This document shows, piece after piece, positions 8,691 to 15,518 of a stretch of DNA of 40,395 nucleotides. Source of the DNA: Clostridia bacterium (GTDB lineage Bacteria; Bacillota; Clostridia; UBA1381); NCBI GenBank assembly GCA_017551095.1, contig JAFZMQ010000036.1, positions 1-40,395 of the forward strand, in the 5' to 3' direction. Below the pieces are notes generated by a model. The model saw only the letters and a list, made by a program, of their open reading frames with translations, ran no database searches and was not told the origin of the DNA. The translations under genes and the position numbers were made by a program. Position 1 is the stretch's first letter, and each line of letters opens with the position of its first letter.

Positions 8691-9341
8691 TTAAACCATT
8701 GGTGAAACTATCACCGAAACGGCTTTTGAAATCATGGAAAATACAGCACTTACACCGCCGCCTATAACGCTATTAAACACTCCTGTCAGGGACAGTATCA
8801 TAATCAGAATTATCGAATATCTTTCATACTGCAAAATTGTATAATATGTTCTGTTCGGAATAAAAAGTCCTAAAACCTTTGAGCCGTCAAGCGGCGGAAT
8901 GGGGATTAAATTAAAGACCATAAAGCAAAGGTTTCGGAATGCAAACAGGTAAAAAATCATATTGATATTTTCCATAACCGAATAGCTCCAACCCAGGTAG
9001 TTACCGATAATTAAAAGGATAGTACCGATTAAAACTCCCAAAAATGCCATTAGAAAGTTTGCAATAGGTCCTGCTATTGCTGTAATTGCCATACCTTTTT
9101 TTCTGTCCTTATAATACATGGGATTAACGCCGACAGGTTTTGCCCATCCAAAGCCTGTAAGTATCATCAAAATTGTTCCTGTTATATCAAGATGTGCCAT
9201 TGGATTTAAAGTAAGACGTCCTTCATATTTAGGTGTCGGATCACCCAGCTTTGTTGATACAAATGCGTGTGCAAACTCATGTCCTGTAAGGGCAATCAAT
9301 GTTATTGGCACATTGATAAGTATGTTTACTAAATTGAGCAT
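8691..9341 (-). CDS. Site-2 protease family (M50) intramembrane metalloprotease
   Basis: A 216-aa polytopic membrane protein with the zinc-binding HEFAH motif at residues 21-25 inside the first hydrophobic segment. The second metal site is N-x-IPIPPLDG at about 144-153, with Asp152 as the third ligand. Four to five further hydrophobic segments are visible. There is no PDZ domain, so it is the short rhomboid-sized type (YwhC-like) often found upstream of scpA in Firmicutes. Substrates are unknown for this subgroup. It is the first gene of the scpAB-gerW operon and has its own sigma-A-like promoter at 9377-9405. Confidence 0.9.
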   Translation of the reverse strand: MLNLVNILINVPITLIALTGHEFAHAFVSTKLGDPTPKYEGRLTLNPMAHLDITGTILMILTGFGWAKPVGVNPMYYKDRKKGMAITAIAGPIANFLMAFLGVLIGTILLIIGNYLGWSYSVMENINMIFYLFAFRNLCFMVFNLIPIPPLDGSKVLGLFIPNRTYYTILQYERYSIILIMILSLTGVFNSVIGGGVSAVFSMISKAVSVIVSPMV

Positions 9342-9376
9342 ATTAAACCTACCACTCCAACTTTTTTTACTTCTCT

Positions 9377-9405
9377 ATTATACCTTTTTTCAGTTTCAAA
9401 GTAAA
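9377..9405 (-). promoter_or_regulatory. Promoter of the M50-scpAB-gerW operon
   Basis: On the minus strand, TTTACT-N17-TATAAT lies 36 nt upstream of the protease start codon. The -10 box is perfect and the -35 box matches at 4 of 6 positions. Confidence 0.6.
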
Positions 9406-9435
9406 TAGTTTTATATAAAAAACTTGTAAAATGTG

Positions 9436-9464
9436 TTGCTTTTTTCCATGTATTATGTTAATAT
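9436..9464 (+). promoter_or_regulatory. Candidate promoter of the 9496 membrane protein
   Basis: TTGCTT-N17-TAATAT lies 31 nt upstream of the ATG at 9496, with a GGAG ribosome binding site in between. It is divergent from the M50 operon promoter. Confidence 0.5.
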
Positions 9465-9495
9465 GATTGTATATTAGTTAATAGGAGAATGAAAT

Positions 9496-10215
9496 ATGGA
9501 AACTTCCTTTACAAAAAGATATACGTTTAAAGCTTTGATTTCACTTTCACTCATTTTGGGCATCATATTTTTTTATGTAGACCATATCGATTTTATTTCC
9601 TCTGCAATAGAATACGGAAAAATGAATGTATCCAATATCGGTTATGCTCTTTTGAGAATCGTGGGAGGCATTTTCATTCCTGCCATATTCATAATTCCGT
9701 CAATGTTTGAGTATGCCAGAATAAGACTTACAAAAATTTGTTTTATTGTTTACGGAGCATGTCATCTTTTGACGCTTTCATGGATAATATATTTTCTTTT
9801 CACTCAACCCGCAGGGCAGATTTTTGACCCTAACAAAGTTACAGAATTTCTGTTTAATGGCGGGTATGTATATCAGATAACTTTTTGGGATACTTACGGT
9901 TTGATTTCTGTACTGTTTTCTATAATTTACGGTATTGCTGCAATATATACGGGAATGAAATTTGACAAGGAAAAAGAAACTGTAAAGTGGCTTCTTGTAC
10001 TGCTTTTAGCTCTGCGATTATTACTTCCTTTCCTAAACAACATTTTCTTCCAGGGCCGTGTGTATTCTCTGCGTTGGATTACAACTAACTATCTTGAACT
10101 TGCCTCCCAGCTTAGTTTTACACTCGCAGTCTTTTTGGCAGCTATTGAAAACTCCACTTGGATTGAGTTTGTATGGGATCAAATGATATTTCCGGAAAAC
10201 GAAGATGAGGAATAG
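9496..10215 (+). CDS. Hypothetical six-TM membrane protein
   Basis: I do not recognise this 239-aa protein. About six hydrophobic helices are visible: residues 14-34, 48-72, 77-100, 128-152, 163-185 and 195-215. The C-terminus is acidic (FPENEDEE). No catalytic motif, signal peptidase site or metal ligand cluster stands out. A good GGAG site precedes the ATG. It is a single-gene transcript, with its own promoter candidate upstream and a strong terminator downstream, flanked by genes on the opposite strand. That isolation gives no functional clue. It could be an accessory gene, but its codon use looks like that of its neighbours. Confidence 0.75.
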   Translation: METSFTKRYTFKALISLSLILGIIFFYVDHIDFISSAIEYGKMNVSNIGYALLRIVGGIFIPAIFIIPSMFEYARIRLTKICFIVYGACHLLTLSWIIYFLFTQPAGQIFDPNKVTEFLFNGGYVYQITFWDTYGLISVLFSIIYGIAAIYTGMKFDKEKETVKWLLVLLLALRLLLPFLNNIFFQGRVYSLRWITTNYLELASQLSFTLAVFLAAIENSTWIEFVWDQMIFPENEDEE

Positions 10216-10232
10216 TTCATAGTTTTAAAAAT

Positions 10233-10262
10233 AAAAAGTCATGCTATACCGCATGGCTTTTT
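10233..10262. terminator. Bidirectional terminator between convergent genes
   Basis: AAAAAGTCATGC and GCATGGCTTTTT form a 12-bp stem (one G-T pair) around a 6-nt loop. The A and T tracts let it work in both directions, for the 9496 gene and for the malic enzyme gene. Confidence 0.85.
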
Positions 10263-10283
10263 ATGTTACTTACTGCTTAAAAT

Positions 10284-11456
10284 TCAAATTCTCGCAACAC
10301 CGCTTTTTTTAGCAGCTTCTGCAACTGCTTCTGCAACTGCTTTTCCTACTCTCTCATCAAACGCCTTGGGCATTATGTAGTCTTCGGAAAGCTCCTCTTC
10401 TGATACAAGTCCTGCGATTGCATATGATGCCGCCATCTTCATTTCTTCATTTATATCACTTGCACGAACTGCCAACGCACCTTTAAAAATACCCGGAAAT
10501 GCCAATACATTATTGATTTGGTTTGGGAAATCGCTTCTGCCTGTTCCTACTACCTTTGCACCTGCCTTTTTAGCTAAATCAGGCATAATTTCAGGCGTGG
10601 GATTTGCCATCGGGAATACAATCGCACCGTCTGCCATTGACGAAACCATTTCCTCGGATACAATATTCGGAGCGGAAACACCGATAAATACATCAGCACC
10701 ACGCATTGCATCGGCAAGTTTTCCCGTTAAACGCTCACGGTTAGTGATTTTGGAAAGCTCTTTATGTGCGTCTGACAGTGTTTCATCACCCTCGCATATA
10801 ATTCCGAATTTATCAACCATTGTAAGATTTTTAACGCCCAGACGCATAAGATGAAGTCCTATCGCTGTTCCTGCACTTCCTGCACCGTTTATGACAACCT
10901 TAACCTTTGAAATATCCTTTTTAACAACTTTTAAAGCATTTAAAAGTGCCGCAGCAACAACTATTGCCGTTCCATGCTGGTCATCGTGGAACACGGGAAT
11001 ATCGCAGATTTCTTTGAGCTTTCTTTCCACCTCGAAACATCTGGGTGCGGCAATATCTTCTAAGTTGATTCCGCCAAAGCTACCTGATAAAAGATAGATT
11101 GTCCTGACTAACTCGTCAACATCCTTTGTTTTAATACAAAGAGGAAATGCGTCAACATCAGCAAATTCTTTAAATAGTGCACATTTTCCTTCCATAACAG
11201 GCATACCGGCTTCCGGTCCTATATCGCCAAGTCCTAAAATAGCAGTACCGTCGGTTATAACGGCTACAAGATTATGCCGTCTTGTTAGCTCATATGATTT
11301 ATTTATGTCCTTTTGAATTTCAAGGCAAGGCTCTGCAACGCCTGGTGTGTATGCCAAAGATAACTGTTCTTTGTTTTTAACGGGCGTTCTTGATACAACC
11401 TCAATTTTTCCCTGCCATTCATAGTGTTTTTTTAATGATTCCTGTCTTATATCCAT
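10284..11456 (-). CDS. NAD(P)-dependent malic enzyme (oxaloacetate-decarboxylating)
   Basis: A 390-aa malic enzyme of the short bacterial type, converting malate to pyruvate and CO2 with reduction of NAD(P). Visible motifs are SLAYTPGVAEPCLEI near residue 35, ITDGTAILGLGDIGPEAG (about 67-85), the catalytic-Lys region CALFKEFADVDAFPLCI, the metal-binding FHDDQHGTAIV (about 155-165) and the Rossmann VVINGAGSAGTAIG (about 187-200). The length is usual for the family without the phosphotransacetylase extension. Cofactor preference cannot be read with certainty. It is monocistronic, with its own promoter at 11514-11541. Confidence 0.93.
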   Translation of the reverse strand: MDIRQESLKKHYEWQGKIEVVSRTPVKNKEQLSLAYTPGVAEPCLEIQKDINKSYELTRRHNLVAVITDGTAILGLGDIGPEAGMPVMEGKCALFKEFADVDAFPLCIKTKDVDELVRTIYLLSGSFGGINLEDIAAPRCFEVERKLKEICDIPVFHDDQHGTAIVVAAALLNALKVVKKDISKVKVVINGAGSAGTAIGLHLMRLGVKNLTMVDKFGIICEGDETLSDAHKELSKITNRERLTGKLADAMRGADVFIGVSAPNIVSEEMVSSMADGAIVFPMANPTPEIMPDLAKKAGAKVVGTGRSDFPNQINNVLAFPGIFKGALAVRASDINEEMKMAASYAIAGLVSEEELSEDYIMPKAFDERVGKAVAEAVAEAAKKSGVARI

Positions 11457-11513
11457 TTTATTTCTCCTGTAAAATTCAGCTAACCGCTTAAATCAAAACT
11501 AATTATATAAGTT

Positions 11514-11541
11514 ATTATAACATATTTTTTCCATATATCAA
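11514..11541 (-). promoter_or_regulatory. Promoter of the malic enzyme gene
   Basis: TTGATA-N16-TATAAT on the minus strand, 58 nt upstream of the start codon. The leader between them is AT-rich with no evident riboswitch. Confidence 0.6.
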
Positions 11542-11639
11542 TATATTTTTTCTTTGCAATCTTTCAATTATTCTTTATTTATTAGCGGAGCGGCTTCATT
11601 ATTTATTTAGCAAATTCTGTCGGATTTAATGAATAGTGA

Positions 11640-11798
11640 ATAATGAAAAATGAGTAGTACAAAGCGAACGGTTTAGATGCACTTTAAAATCGCAAAAAGG
11701 TGGTAATGAGCCAAAGGCGTTATTGATGCGCGTTTACAAGCGAATAGCCGACGCGAATGTGACTTTTTGCGAAAGAGGAGGAACAGCGGTTAGGGTGA
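11640..11798. other. Intergenic segment with long inverted repeat, no gene seen
   Basis: This part of the 395-bp gap between the malic enzyme gene and tRNA-Arg holds no credible reading frame with a ribosome binding site. It is richer in GC than the flanking DNA. A 10-bp inverted repeat (TCGCAAAAAG at 11690-11699, CTTTTTGCGA at 11763-11772) encloses 63 nt that contain further GCG-rich short palindromic pieces. It could be a decayed mobile or repetitive element, or a structured RNA. The evidence is limited to base composition and symmetry. Confidence 0.4.
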
Positions 11799-11826
11799 GT
11801 TCCGATTTTTTATAAAAAATCGGAAC
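11799..11826. repeat. Perfect 28-bp palindrome
   Basis: GTTCCGATTTTTTA is followed at once by its exact reverse complement, with no loop. Its right arm overlaps the left arm of the tRNA terminator hairpin (11821-11848), so the two hairpins cannot form together on one strand. Confidence 0.85.
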
Positions 11827-11848
11827 GAGCGATTTTCCGCTTGTTCCG
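11811..11848 (-). terminator. Terminator of tRNA-Arg(CCT)
   Basis: On the minus strand CGGAACAAGCG pairs with CGCTCGTTCCG (one G-T pair) around a 6-nt loop and is followed by ATTTTTTATA. It starts 4 nt after the tRNA CCA end. Confidence 0.8.
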
Positions 11849-11851
11849 ACG

Positions 11852-11928
11852 TGGCGTTCCCGAGGTGATTCGAACACCCGACCTACCGCTTAGGAGGCGG
11901 TCGCTCTATCCTGCTGAGCTACGGAAAC
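11852..11928 (-). tRNA. tRNA-Arg (anticodon CCT)
   Basis: A 77-nt cloverleaf with encoded CCA. The acceptor stem is GTTTCCG/CGGGAAC, the D arm GCTC/GAGC, the anticodon stem ACCGC/GCGGT with loop CTCCTAA (anticodon CCT), and the T arm GGGTG/CACCT with TTCGAAT. It reads AGG codons. It is a single-gene transcript with its own promoter and terminator. Confidence 0.96.
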
Positions 11929-11941
11929 ATATTTTTTTGTC

Positions 11942-11970
11942 ATTATATCATAGCTTTTCCCAATATTCAA
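11942..11970 (-). promoter_or_regulatory. Promoter of tRNA-Arg(CCT)
   Basis: TTGAAT-N17-TATAAT on the minus strand, 13 nt before the first base of the tRNA. The close spacing agrees with a start a few bases ahead of the mature 5' end. Confidence 0.75.
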
Positions 11971-11978
11971 GCATTTCA

Positions 11979-12007
11979 GGAACAAAAAAGCTGCCTTTAC
12001 ATATTAT
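11979..12007 (+). promoter_or_regulatory. Candidate mother-cell sigma (SigE/SigK-like) promoter for the spoVM bicistron
   Basis: CATATTAT at 12000-12007 fits the SigE -10 consensus (CATAYWHT) and the CATAnnnT of SigK. A GGAACA-type -35 ends about 16 nt upstream. No good sigma-A promoter is visible. The predicted start would give a leader of roughly 25 nt before the 51-aa gene. spoVM is SigE-dependent in Bacillus subtilis. The match is short, so this is tentative. Confidence 0.35.
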
Positions 12008-12037
12008 GCTATATAAGAAAGCGGCGGAGGCGGTTAT

Positions 12038-12193
12038 ATGTTTTTAAAGCTTGGAGTAAAAGCCATAGGGCTTGGTGCGATGATGTTTTGCGTCGGTATG
12101 ATATGCGGACTTATATTCCCCATATATGTCGTTGCAATAATTGAAACGGCACTGCTCCTTTTTATAGCATATTATTGCCTGTTTAAATGCTGA
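12038..12193 (+). CDS. 51-aa cysteine-containing membrane microprotein upstream of spoVM
   Basis: A small gene with a strong GGAGG ribosome binding site 7 nt before the ATG. The 51-aa product begins MFLKLGVKAIGLGAMMFCVG and has two hydrophobic segments, about residues 10-27 and 29-49, separated by Pro28. It has four Cys residues (18, 23, 47 and 51) and only a few charged ones. It ends 14 nt before the spoVM start, so the two are almost surely co-transcribed. I do not recognise the family. Context suggests a membrane protein made during sporulation, perhaps at the forespore surface with SpoVM, but that is inference. Confidence 0.7.
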   Translation: MFLKLGVKAIGLGAMMFCVGMICGLIFPIYVVAIIETALLLFIAYYCLFKC

Positions 12194-12207
12194 AAGGAGC
12201 AAACATT

Positions 12208-12279
12208 ATGAAAGTTGTAGTTTATAAGTTGCCAAAATTTCTATCCGGAATAGTAAAGTCTATTTTGAAAATAGACTGA
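12208..12279 (+). CDS. spoVM: Stage V sporulation protein M (23 aa)
   Basis: A 23-aa peptide, MKVVVYKLPKFLSGIVKSIL followed by KID, with an AAAGGAG ribosome binding site. It aligns with the B. subtilis SpoVM core (KLPKFLGGIVRAML) and keeps Pro9, which kinks the N-terminus. The rest can form an amphipathic helix with Lys on one face. SpoVM marks the convex forespore membrane and anchors SpoIVA, the base of the spore coat. The gene is short of the 26 codons of Bacillus but in the family range. It follows the 51-aa gene by 14 nt and is closed by a terminator. Confidence 0.85.
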   Translation: MKVVVYKLPKFLSGIVKSILKID

Positions 12280-12287
12280 GCCTACTG

Positions 12288-12312
12288 CCGAAGGCATAGC
12301 CTTCGGTTTTTT
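12288..12312 (+). terminator. Terminator of the spoVM bicistron
   Basis: An 8-bp perfect stem (CCGAAGGC / GCCTTCGG) with an ATA loop is followed by six T residues. The T-tract overlaps the stop codon of the convergent rpiB. Confidence 0.9.
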
Positions 12313-12745
12313 ACCGTTCCAAATCGCTTATTTTATCAATTCTTGTCTGATGCCTTCCACCTGCAAATTCGGTATCAAGCCATGCATCTACTATCATAAA
12401 CGCAAGTTCAAAGCCTGTAACTCTTCCGCCTAAGCATATGATATTTGCATTATTGTGCATCTTTGTCATCTTTGCGGAATATACATCTGTAACATGTGCC
12501 GCACGTATTCCCTTTACCTTATTTGCCGCAATTGACATGCCTATGCCCGTACCGCAAACTAAAATGCCCTTATCCGCTTCACTGCTTACAATGCTTTCGC
12601 AAACTTTTTTTGCAATATCGGGATAGTCACAGGAAGCCTCGTCAAAAGTTCCGAAATCCTTAAAATCTATTCCTCTATCCTTTAAATGCCTTTCTATATG
12701 ATTTTTAAGTTCAAAACCGCCATGGTCACAACCGATTGCTATCAT
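12311..12745 (-). CDS. rpiB: Ribose-5-phosphate isomerase B
   Basis: A 144-aa RpiB, interconverting ribulose 5-phosphate and ribose 5-phosphate in the pentose phosphate pathway (some homologues act on allose 6-phosphate). Visible active-site parts are CDHGG (residues 6-10), the catalytic Cys64 in CGTGIGMS, and His97 in MHNNAN. The C-terminal RHQTRIDKI is typical. It is the last gene of a tsaE-tsaB-rpiB operon, overlapping tsaB by 4 nt. The grouping with t6A genes seems to be local convenience rather than shared pathway. Confidence 0.95.
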   Translation of the reverse strand: MIAIGCDHGGFELKNHIERHLKDRGIDFKDFGTFDEASCDYPDIAKKVCESIVSSEADKGILVCGTGIGMSIAANKVKGIRAAHVTDVYSAKMTKMHNNANIICLGGRVTGFELAFMIVDAWLDTEFAGGRHQTRIDKISDLER

Positions 12746-13437
12746 TTTCTATCTCCTCTTTCTTCATATTCACGCTCTGCCTGAGATTTTCTTAAATATT
12801 TTGGCACAAGCTCATAGTATTTTTGCGGATTTTTGTTTTTAGCAGCTTCACATACGCTTGACGCTCTTTGCATATTCAGGTTTTGCGGTGCAAAATGTGC
12901 CAAATTCCCTAATTTTTCCGCTATCACATCACGGTAAACAGGCACTGCGTCTCCCAAAAACACCACATTTTCCGACATTTTGCTAAGTTCGTTCAAGCAA
13001 TCAGCAAGGGGCAACGCCCTCGGAGGACAAACTTTCTCCAAAACTCCGTTTTTGAATCTGTAAAATCCGTTATATACCTCTCCCCGCCTTGCATCCATAA
13101 TCGGTGAAATTATATACGGGCAAAAAGGAAGATTATAGCACATTGCTTCAAGCGTATTCACTCCGACAATTTGCTTATTTTCCGCATGAGCAAGAGCTTT
13201 TACGGTAGTTATGCCTATTCTGAGACCTGTAAAGGATCCGGGACCTTCCGACACGGCAAAAAGGTCAATATCCTTTGTTGTAAGTCCGCTCCTTTCAAAC
13301 ACTTCCTCTATAATCGGCATAAGTGTTTGAGAATGAGTGAGTTTATTATTAAGCGTGATCTCGCATAATAATTTATCACCGCCACAAATTGCCGCTGAGG
13401 CAACGCCCGACGATGTTTCTGCCGCAAATATTTTCAT
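12742..13437 (-). CDS. tsaB: tRNA threonylcarbamoyladenosine biosynthesis protein TsaB
   Basis: A 231-aa TsaB (YeaZ), a catalytically inactive ASKHA-fold partner that holds TsaD and TsaE in the complex making t6A37 on ANN-decoding tRNAs. The family signature includes AAETSSGVASAAI at the start, LTHSQTLMPIIEEV, and the stretch SEGPGSFTGLRIGITTVKAL. PIMDARRGEVY follows near residue 113. It overlaps tsaE and rpiB by 4 nt on each side. The usual rimI and tsaD genes do not follow. Confidence 0.95.
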   Translation of the reverse strand: MKIFAAETSSGVASAAICGGDKLLCEITLNNKLTHSQTLMPIIEEVFERSGLTTKDIDLFAVSEGPGSFTGLRIGITTVKALAHAENKQIVGVNTLEAMCYNLPFCPYIISPIMDARRGEVYNGFYRFKNGVLEKVCPPRALPLADCLNELSKMSENVVFLGDAVPVYRDVIAEKLGNLAHFAPQNLNMQRASSVCEAAKNKNPQKYYELVPKYLRKSQAEREYEERGDRK

Positions 13438-13865
13438 ACCTGACCTCGTTTTTCAATCGTGATTTCACGAAAATCATCATGAATATCAAGATTCTTTGTT
13501 ATAGTTATATCATATCTTTCATCCGGCAAAATATCCGAAATTATCTCAGCCCATTCGATAACGGCAACACCGTCGCCTGATATATATTCGTCAAAGCCTA
13601 TATCATACATCTCACTGCTATCCGAAATGCGATAAACATCAAAATGATATAGAGGAACATCTCCGCTATAACAGTTAACTATTGTAAATGTGGGGCTTGA
13701 CACAATATCGGTTATTCCCATTCCTCTTGCAATACCTTCCGTAAAAGCGGTTTTTCCGCTTCCTAAGTCACCGTTTATGCAGACAACATCGCCTTTTTTT
13801 AAGGTTTTTGCAAAAGCCTTTGCAACGTTTTCCGTTTCCTTCCTGGAATAAGATTTATAAATCAT
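13434..13865 (-). CDS. tsaE: tRNA threonylcarbamoyladenosine biosynthesis ATPase TsaE
   Basis: A 143-aa TsaE (YjeE) P-loop ATPase needed for t6A formation by the TsaBDE complex. The Walker A motif GDLGSGKTAF is at about residues 33-42. Switch-like segments follow in SPTFTIVNCY and in the HFDVYRISDSSEMYDIGFDEY block. VIEWAE near residue 105 is also diagnostic. It is the first gene of the tsaE-tsaB-rpiB operon, with a GGGTG ribosome binding site. No clear promoter is visible in the 68-bp gap upstream, which is mostly occupied by a terminator hairpin. Confidence 0.95.
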   Translation of the reverse strand: MIYKSYSRKETENVAKAFAKTLKKGDVVCINGDLGSGKTAFTEGIARGMGITDIVSSPTFTIVNCYSGDVPLYHFDVYRISDSSEMYDIGFDEYISGDGVAVIEWAEIISDILPDERYDITITKNLDIHDDFREITIEKRGQV

Positions 13866-13893
13866 AATTTCACCCGACTACTAATAATCAAAC

Positions 13894-13919
13894 AAGGCTA
13901 CACCTTACGGCATAGCCTT
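13894..13919 (-). terminator. Terminator after the coiled-coil gene
   Basis: On the minus strand AAGGCTATGCC and GGTGTAGCCTT form an 11-bp stem (two G-T pairs) around a GTAA tetraloop, followed by a short T-rich run (GTTTGATTATT). The T-tract is weak, so some read-through into tsaE is possible and would explain the lack of a tsaE promoter. Confidence 0.65.
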
Positions 13920-13933
13920 TCTTAAAAACAAGT

Positions 13934-14377
13934 TTATTTATTCTCAAAATAAACCCTATCGTCATGCACTTTCTTTGAAAGCATATCAAGACGCTTTTCA
14001 AGGTCGTTTAAAATATCGTCAGCATACTGGTCGCAATCGGTTTTGATTTCCATAGCCTTCTGCTGTGCATCGTTGACCATCTGGTTAGCTTGTTCAACGG
14101 CCTGTTTTGTAACCTCATGCTCGTCAATCATTCTTACGACTTTTTCTTCGGCATTTTTAATCATCTCGTCGCTTCTGGACTGAGCCTCTGCCAAAATTCT
14201 TTCTCTTTCTTCCTTAACCCATTTTGCTTCCTTAACTTCGTCAGGGAAAACAAGACGCATTTCCTGAATATAATCAAGAATGTCCTCTTTATCAACAAGT
14301 ATTTTTCCGCTTAGTGGAACAGTAGGTGCCTTGTCGATAGTTTCTTCCATCATGTCGATGATTTCCATAATTTCCAT
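13934..14377 (-). CDS. Coiled-coil protein of unknown function, downstream of coaD
   Basis: A 147-aa, strongly charged, mostly helical protein. It starts with a short N-terminal region containing a PTVPLSGKILVDKEDILDYI segment, then has a long Glu/Lys/Ala-rich heptad region (about residues 50-145). It resembles clostridial proteins labelled ATPase or V-type ATPase subunit H-like, though no nucleotide-binding motif is present. The N-terminal part also recalls the membrane-targeting region of DivIVA-like proteins, weakly. I chose the ATG at 14377, 8 nt after a GAGGGAG site, over a TTG two codons upstream. It lies 22 nt after coaD and shares its transcript. Confidence 0.75.
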   Translation of the reverse strand: MEIMEIIDMMEETIDKAPTVPLSGKILVDKEDILDYIQEMRLVFPDEVKEAKWVKEERERILAEAQSRSDEMIKNAEEKVVRMIDEHEVTKQAVEQANQMVNDAQQKAMEIKTDCDQYADDILNDLEKRLDMLSKKVHDDRVYFENK

Positions 14378-14399
14378 AATCAAAACTCCCTCTGTATAA

Positions 14400-14873
14400 T
14401 TATATTTTATCTTTGATTTTTTCTATAACGTTTAAAGGTGCAAGACCTTCAAGCTCACCCTTATATTTTGCGACTTCCTTAACCATACTCGAACTGATAT
14501 ATGAGTACTTGGAGTCGGTCATCATAAACATCGTTTCATATTCAGGATTTAGTGCTTTATTTAAAAGTGCCATTTGAAATTCATATTCAAAATCTGCAAC
14601 AGTCCTAAGTCCTTTTACAATTACCGACGCACCGTTTTGCTTTGCAAAATCCACCAAAAGCCCACTAAACACATCACAGCTGACATTCGGTAAGTCTTTA
14701 ATTTCCGCATCAATCATCTCTTTACGCTCGTTAGCGGTAAAAAGCGGATTTTTATTTATATTGTCAAGCACTCCGACTATGAGCTTATCATAAAGCTTTG
14801 ACGCACGTCTAATTATATTCAAATGTCCGTTTGTTATCGGGTCAAAACTTCCCGGATAAACGGCTACTCTCAT
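14400..14873 (-). CDS. coaD: Phosphopantetheine adenylyltransferase
   Basis: A 157-aa CoaD, transferring AMP from ATP to 4'-phosphopantetheine to give dephospho-CoA, the penultimate step of CoA synthesis. The nucleotidyltransferase motif TNGH is at residues 14-17 in [26 protein letters not shown] lies near residue 88, and the second ATP motif YISSSMVKE near residue 127. The ATG at 14873 is preferred to an upstream GTG at 14882 because it gives the conserved MRVAVYPGS start and has a GAGGG site at good distance. It follows rsmD with a 5-nt gap, a common Firmicutes pair. Confidence 0.95.
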   Translation of the reverse strand: MRVAVYPGSFDPITNGHLNIIRRASKLYDKLIVGVLDNINKNPLFTANERKEMIDAEIKDLPNVSCDVFSGLLVDFAKQNGASVIVKGLRTVADFEYEFQMALLNKALNPEYETMFMMTDSKYSYISSSMVKEVAKYKGELEGLAPLNVIEKIKDKI

Positions 14874-14878
14874 AACAG

Positions 14879-15415
14879 TCACCCTCTTTTATAGACTGTA
14901 ACATAGCTTCTGCCATATTTTTTCTGCTTTATCTTGCTGATTCCCGAAAAATCCCCGTGTTCGTCTGAAAAATCGCTTTCAAGCACTATAATTCCACCAA
15001 AATCCAAAATCTCACGTTCAATAATTTTTTCGATAATCGGGGCAATAAAGCCCTTATTATACGGCGGGTCAAGAAATATAACCGAAAATTTTTCGCAAGT
15101 ATCAAAAAGAAATCGCATAGCCTCACAATGCACAATTTTTACATTGTCAAAGCCCAAATTGTCGTTGTTTTTCTTTATCACAGCAACCGAATTTGCATCT
15201 TTATCGACGCAAACCGCACTTTTAGCACCGCGGCTTACCGCCTCAAAGCTAAGTGCTCCGCTCCCTGCAAAAAGATCTAATACACGGCTACCAGGAACAT
15301 AATCCTGAATCAGATTAAACATTGACTCTTTGACTCTGTCGGTTGTAGGACGGATGTCCATCCCCTCAAAATCGCAGAGCTTATGTCCCCGTTTTGTACC
15401 TGCAATAATTCTCAT
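14879..15415 (-). CDS. rsmD: 16S rRNA (guanine(966)-N2)-methyltransferase
   Basis: A 178-aa RsmD that methylates G966 of 16S rRNA using SAM. The N-terminal [10 protein letters not shown] and [13 protein letters not shown] are diagnostic. The SAM-binding motif DLFAGSGAL is at residues 47-55, and the catalytic DPPY motif of N-methyltransferases at 116-119. It leads an rsmD-coaD-coiled-coil operon with its own promoter at 15443-15471, so it is transcribed apart from recG upstream even though the order matches the larger yloU-yloV-recG cluster. Confidence 0.94.
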   Translation of the reverse strand: MRIIAGTKRGHKLCDFEGMDIRPTTDRVKESMFNLIQDYVPGSRVLDLFAGSGALSFEAVSRGAKSAVCVDKDANSVAVIKKNNDNLGFDNVKIVHCEAMRFLFDTCEKFSVIFLDPPYNKGFIAPIIEKIIEREILDFGGIIVLESDFSDEHGDFSGISKIKQKKYGRSYVTVYKRG

Positions 15416-15442
15416 ATCAATCTCCCGACTGTTTACCTAAAT

Positions 15443-15471
15443 ATTGTACCCTATATTTTTGAAATCGTCAA
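15443..15471 (-). promoter_or_regulatory. Promoter of the rsmD-coaD operon
   Basis: TTGACG-N17-TACAAT on the minus strand, 27 nt upstream of the rsmD start, each box matching consensus at 5 of 6 positions. It lies in the 103-bp AT-rich gap after recG. Confidence 0.75.
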
Positions 15472-15518
15472 TCTTTTTTTACATTTTTTTGATAATTTTG
15501 TAAAAAAAACATAAAAAT

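Noticed and set aside
11841-12047. 68-aa plus-strand frame with RTPDL...RRRSLYPAELR
   Set aside because: It is antisense to tRNA-Arg(CCT); this peptide pattern is a well-known artefact of reading through tRNA genes.
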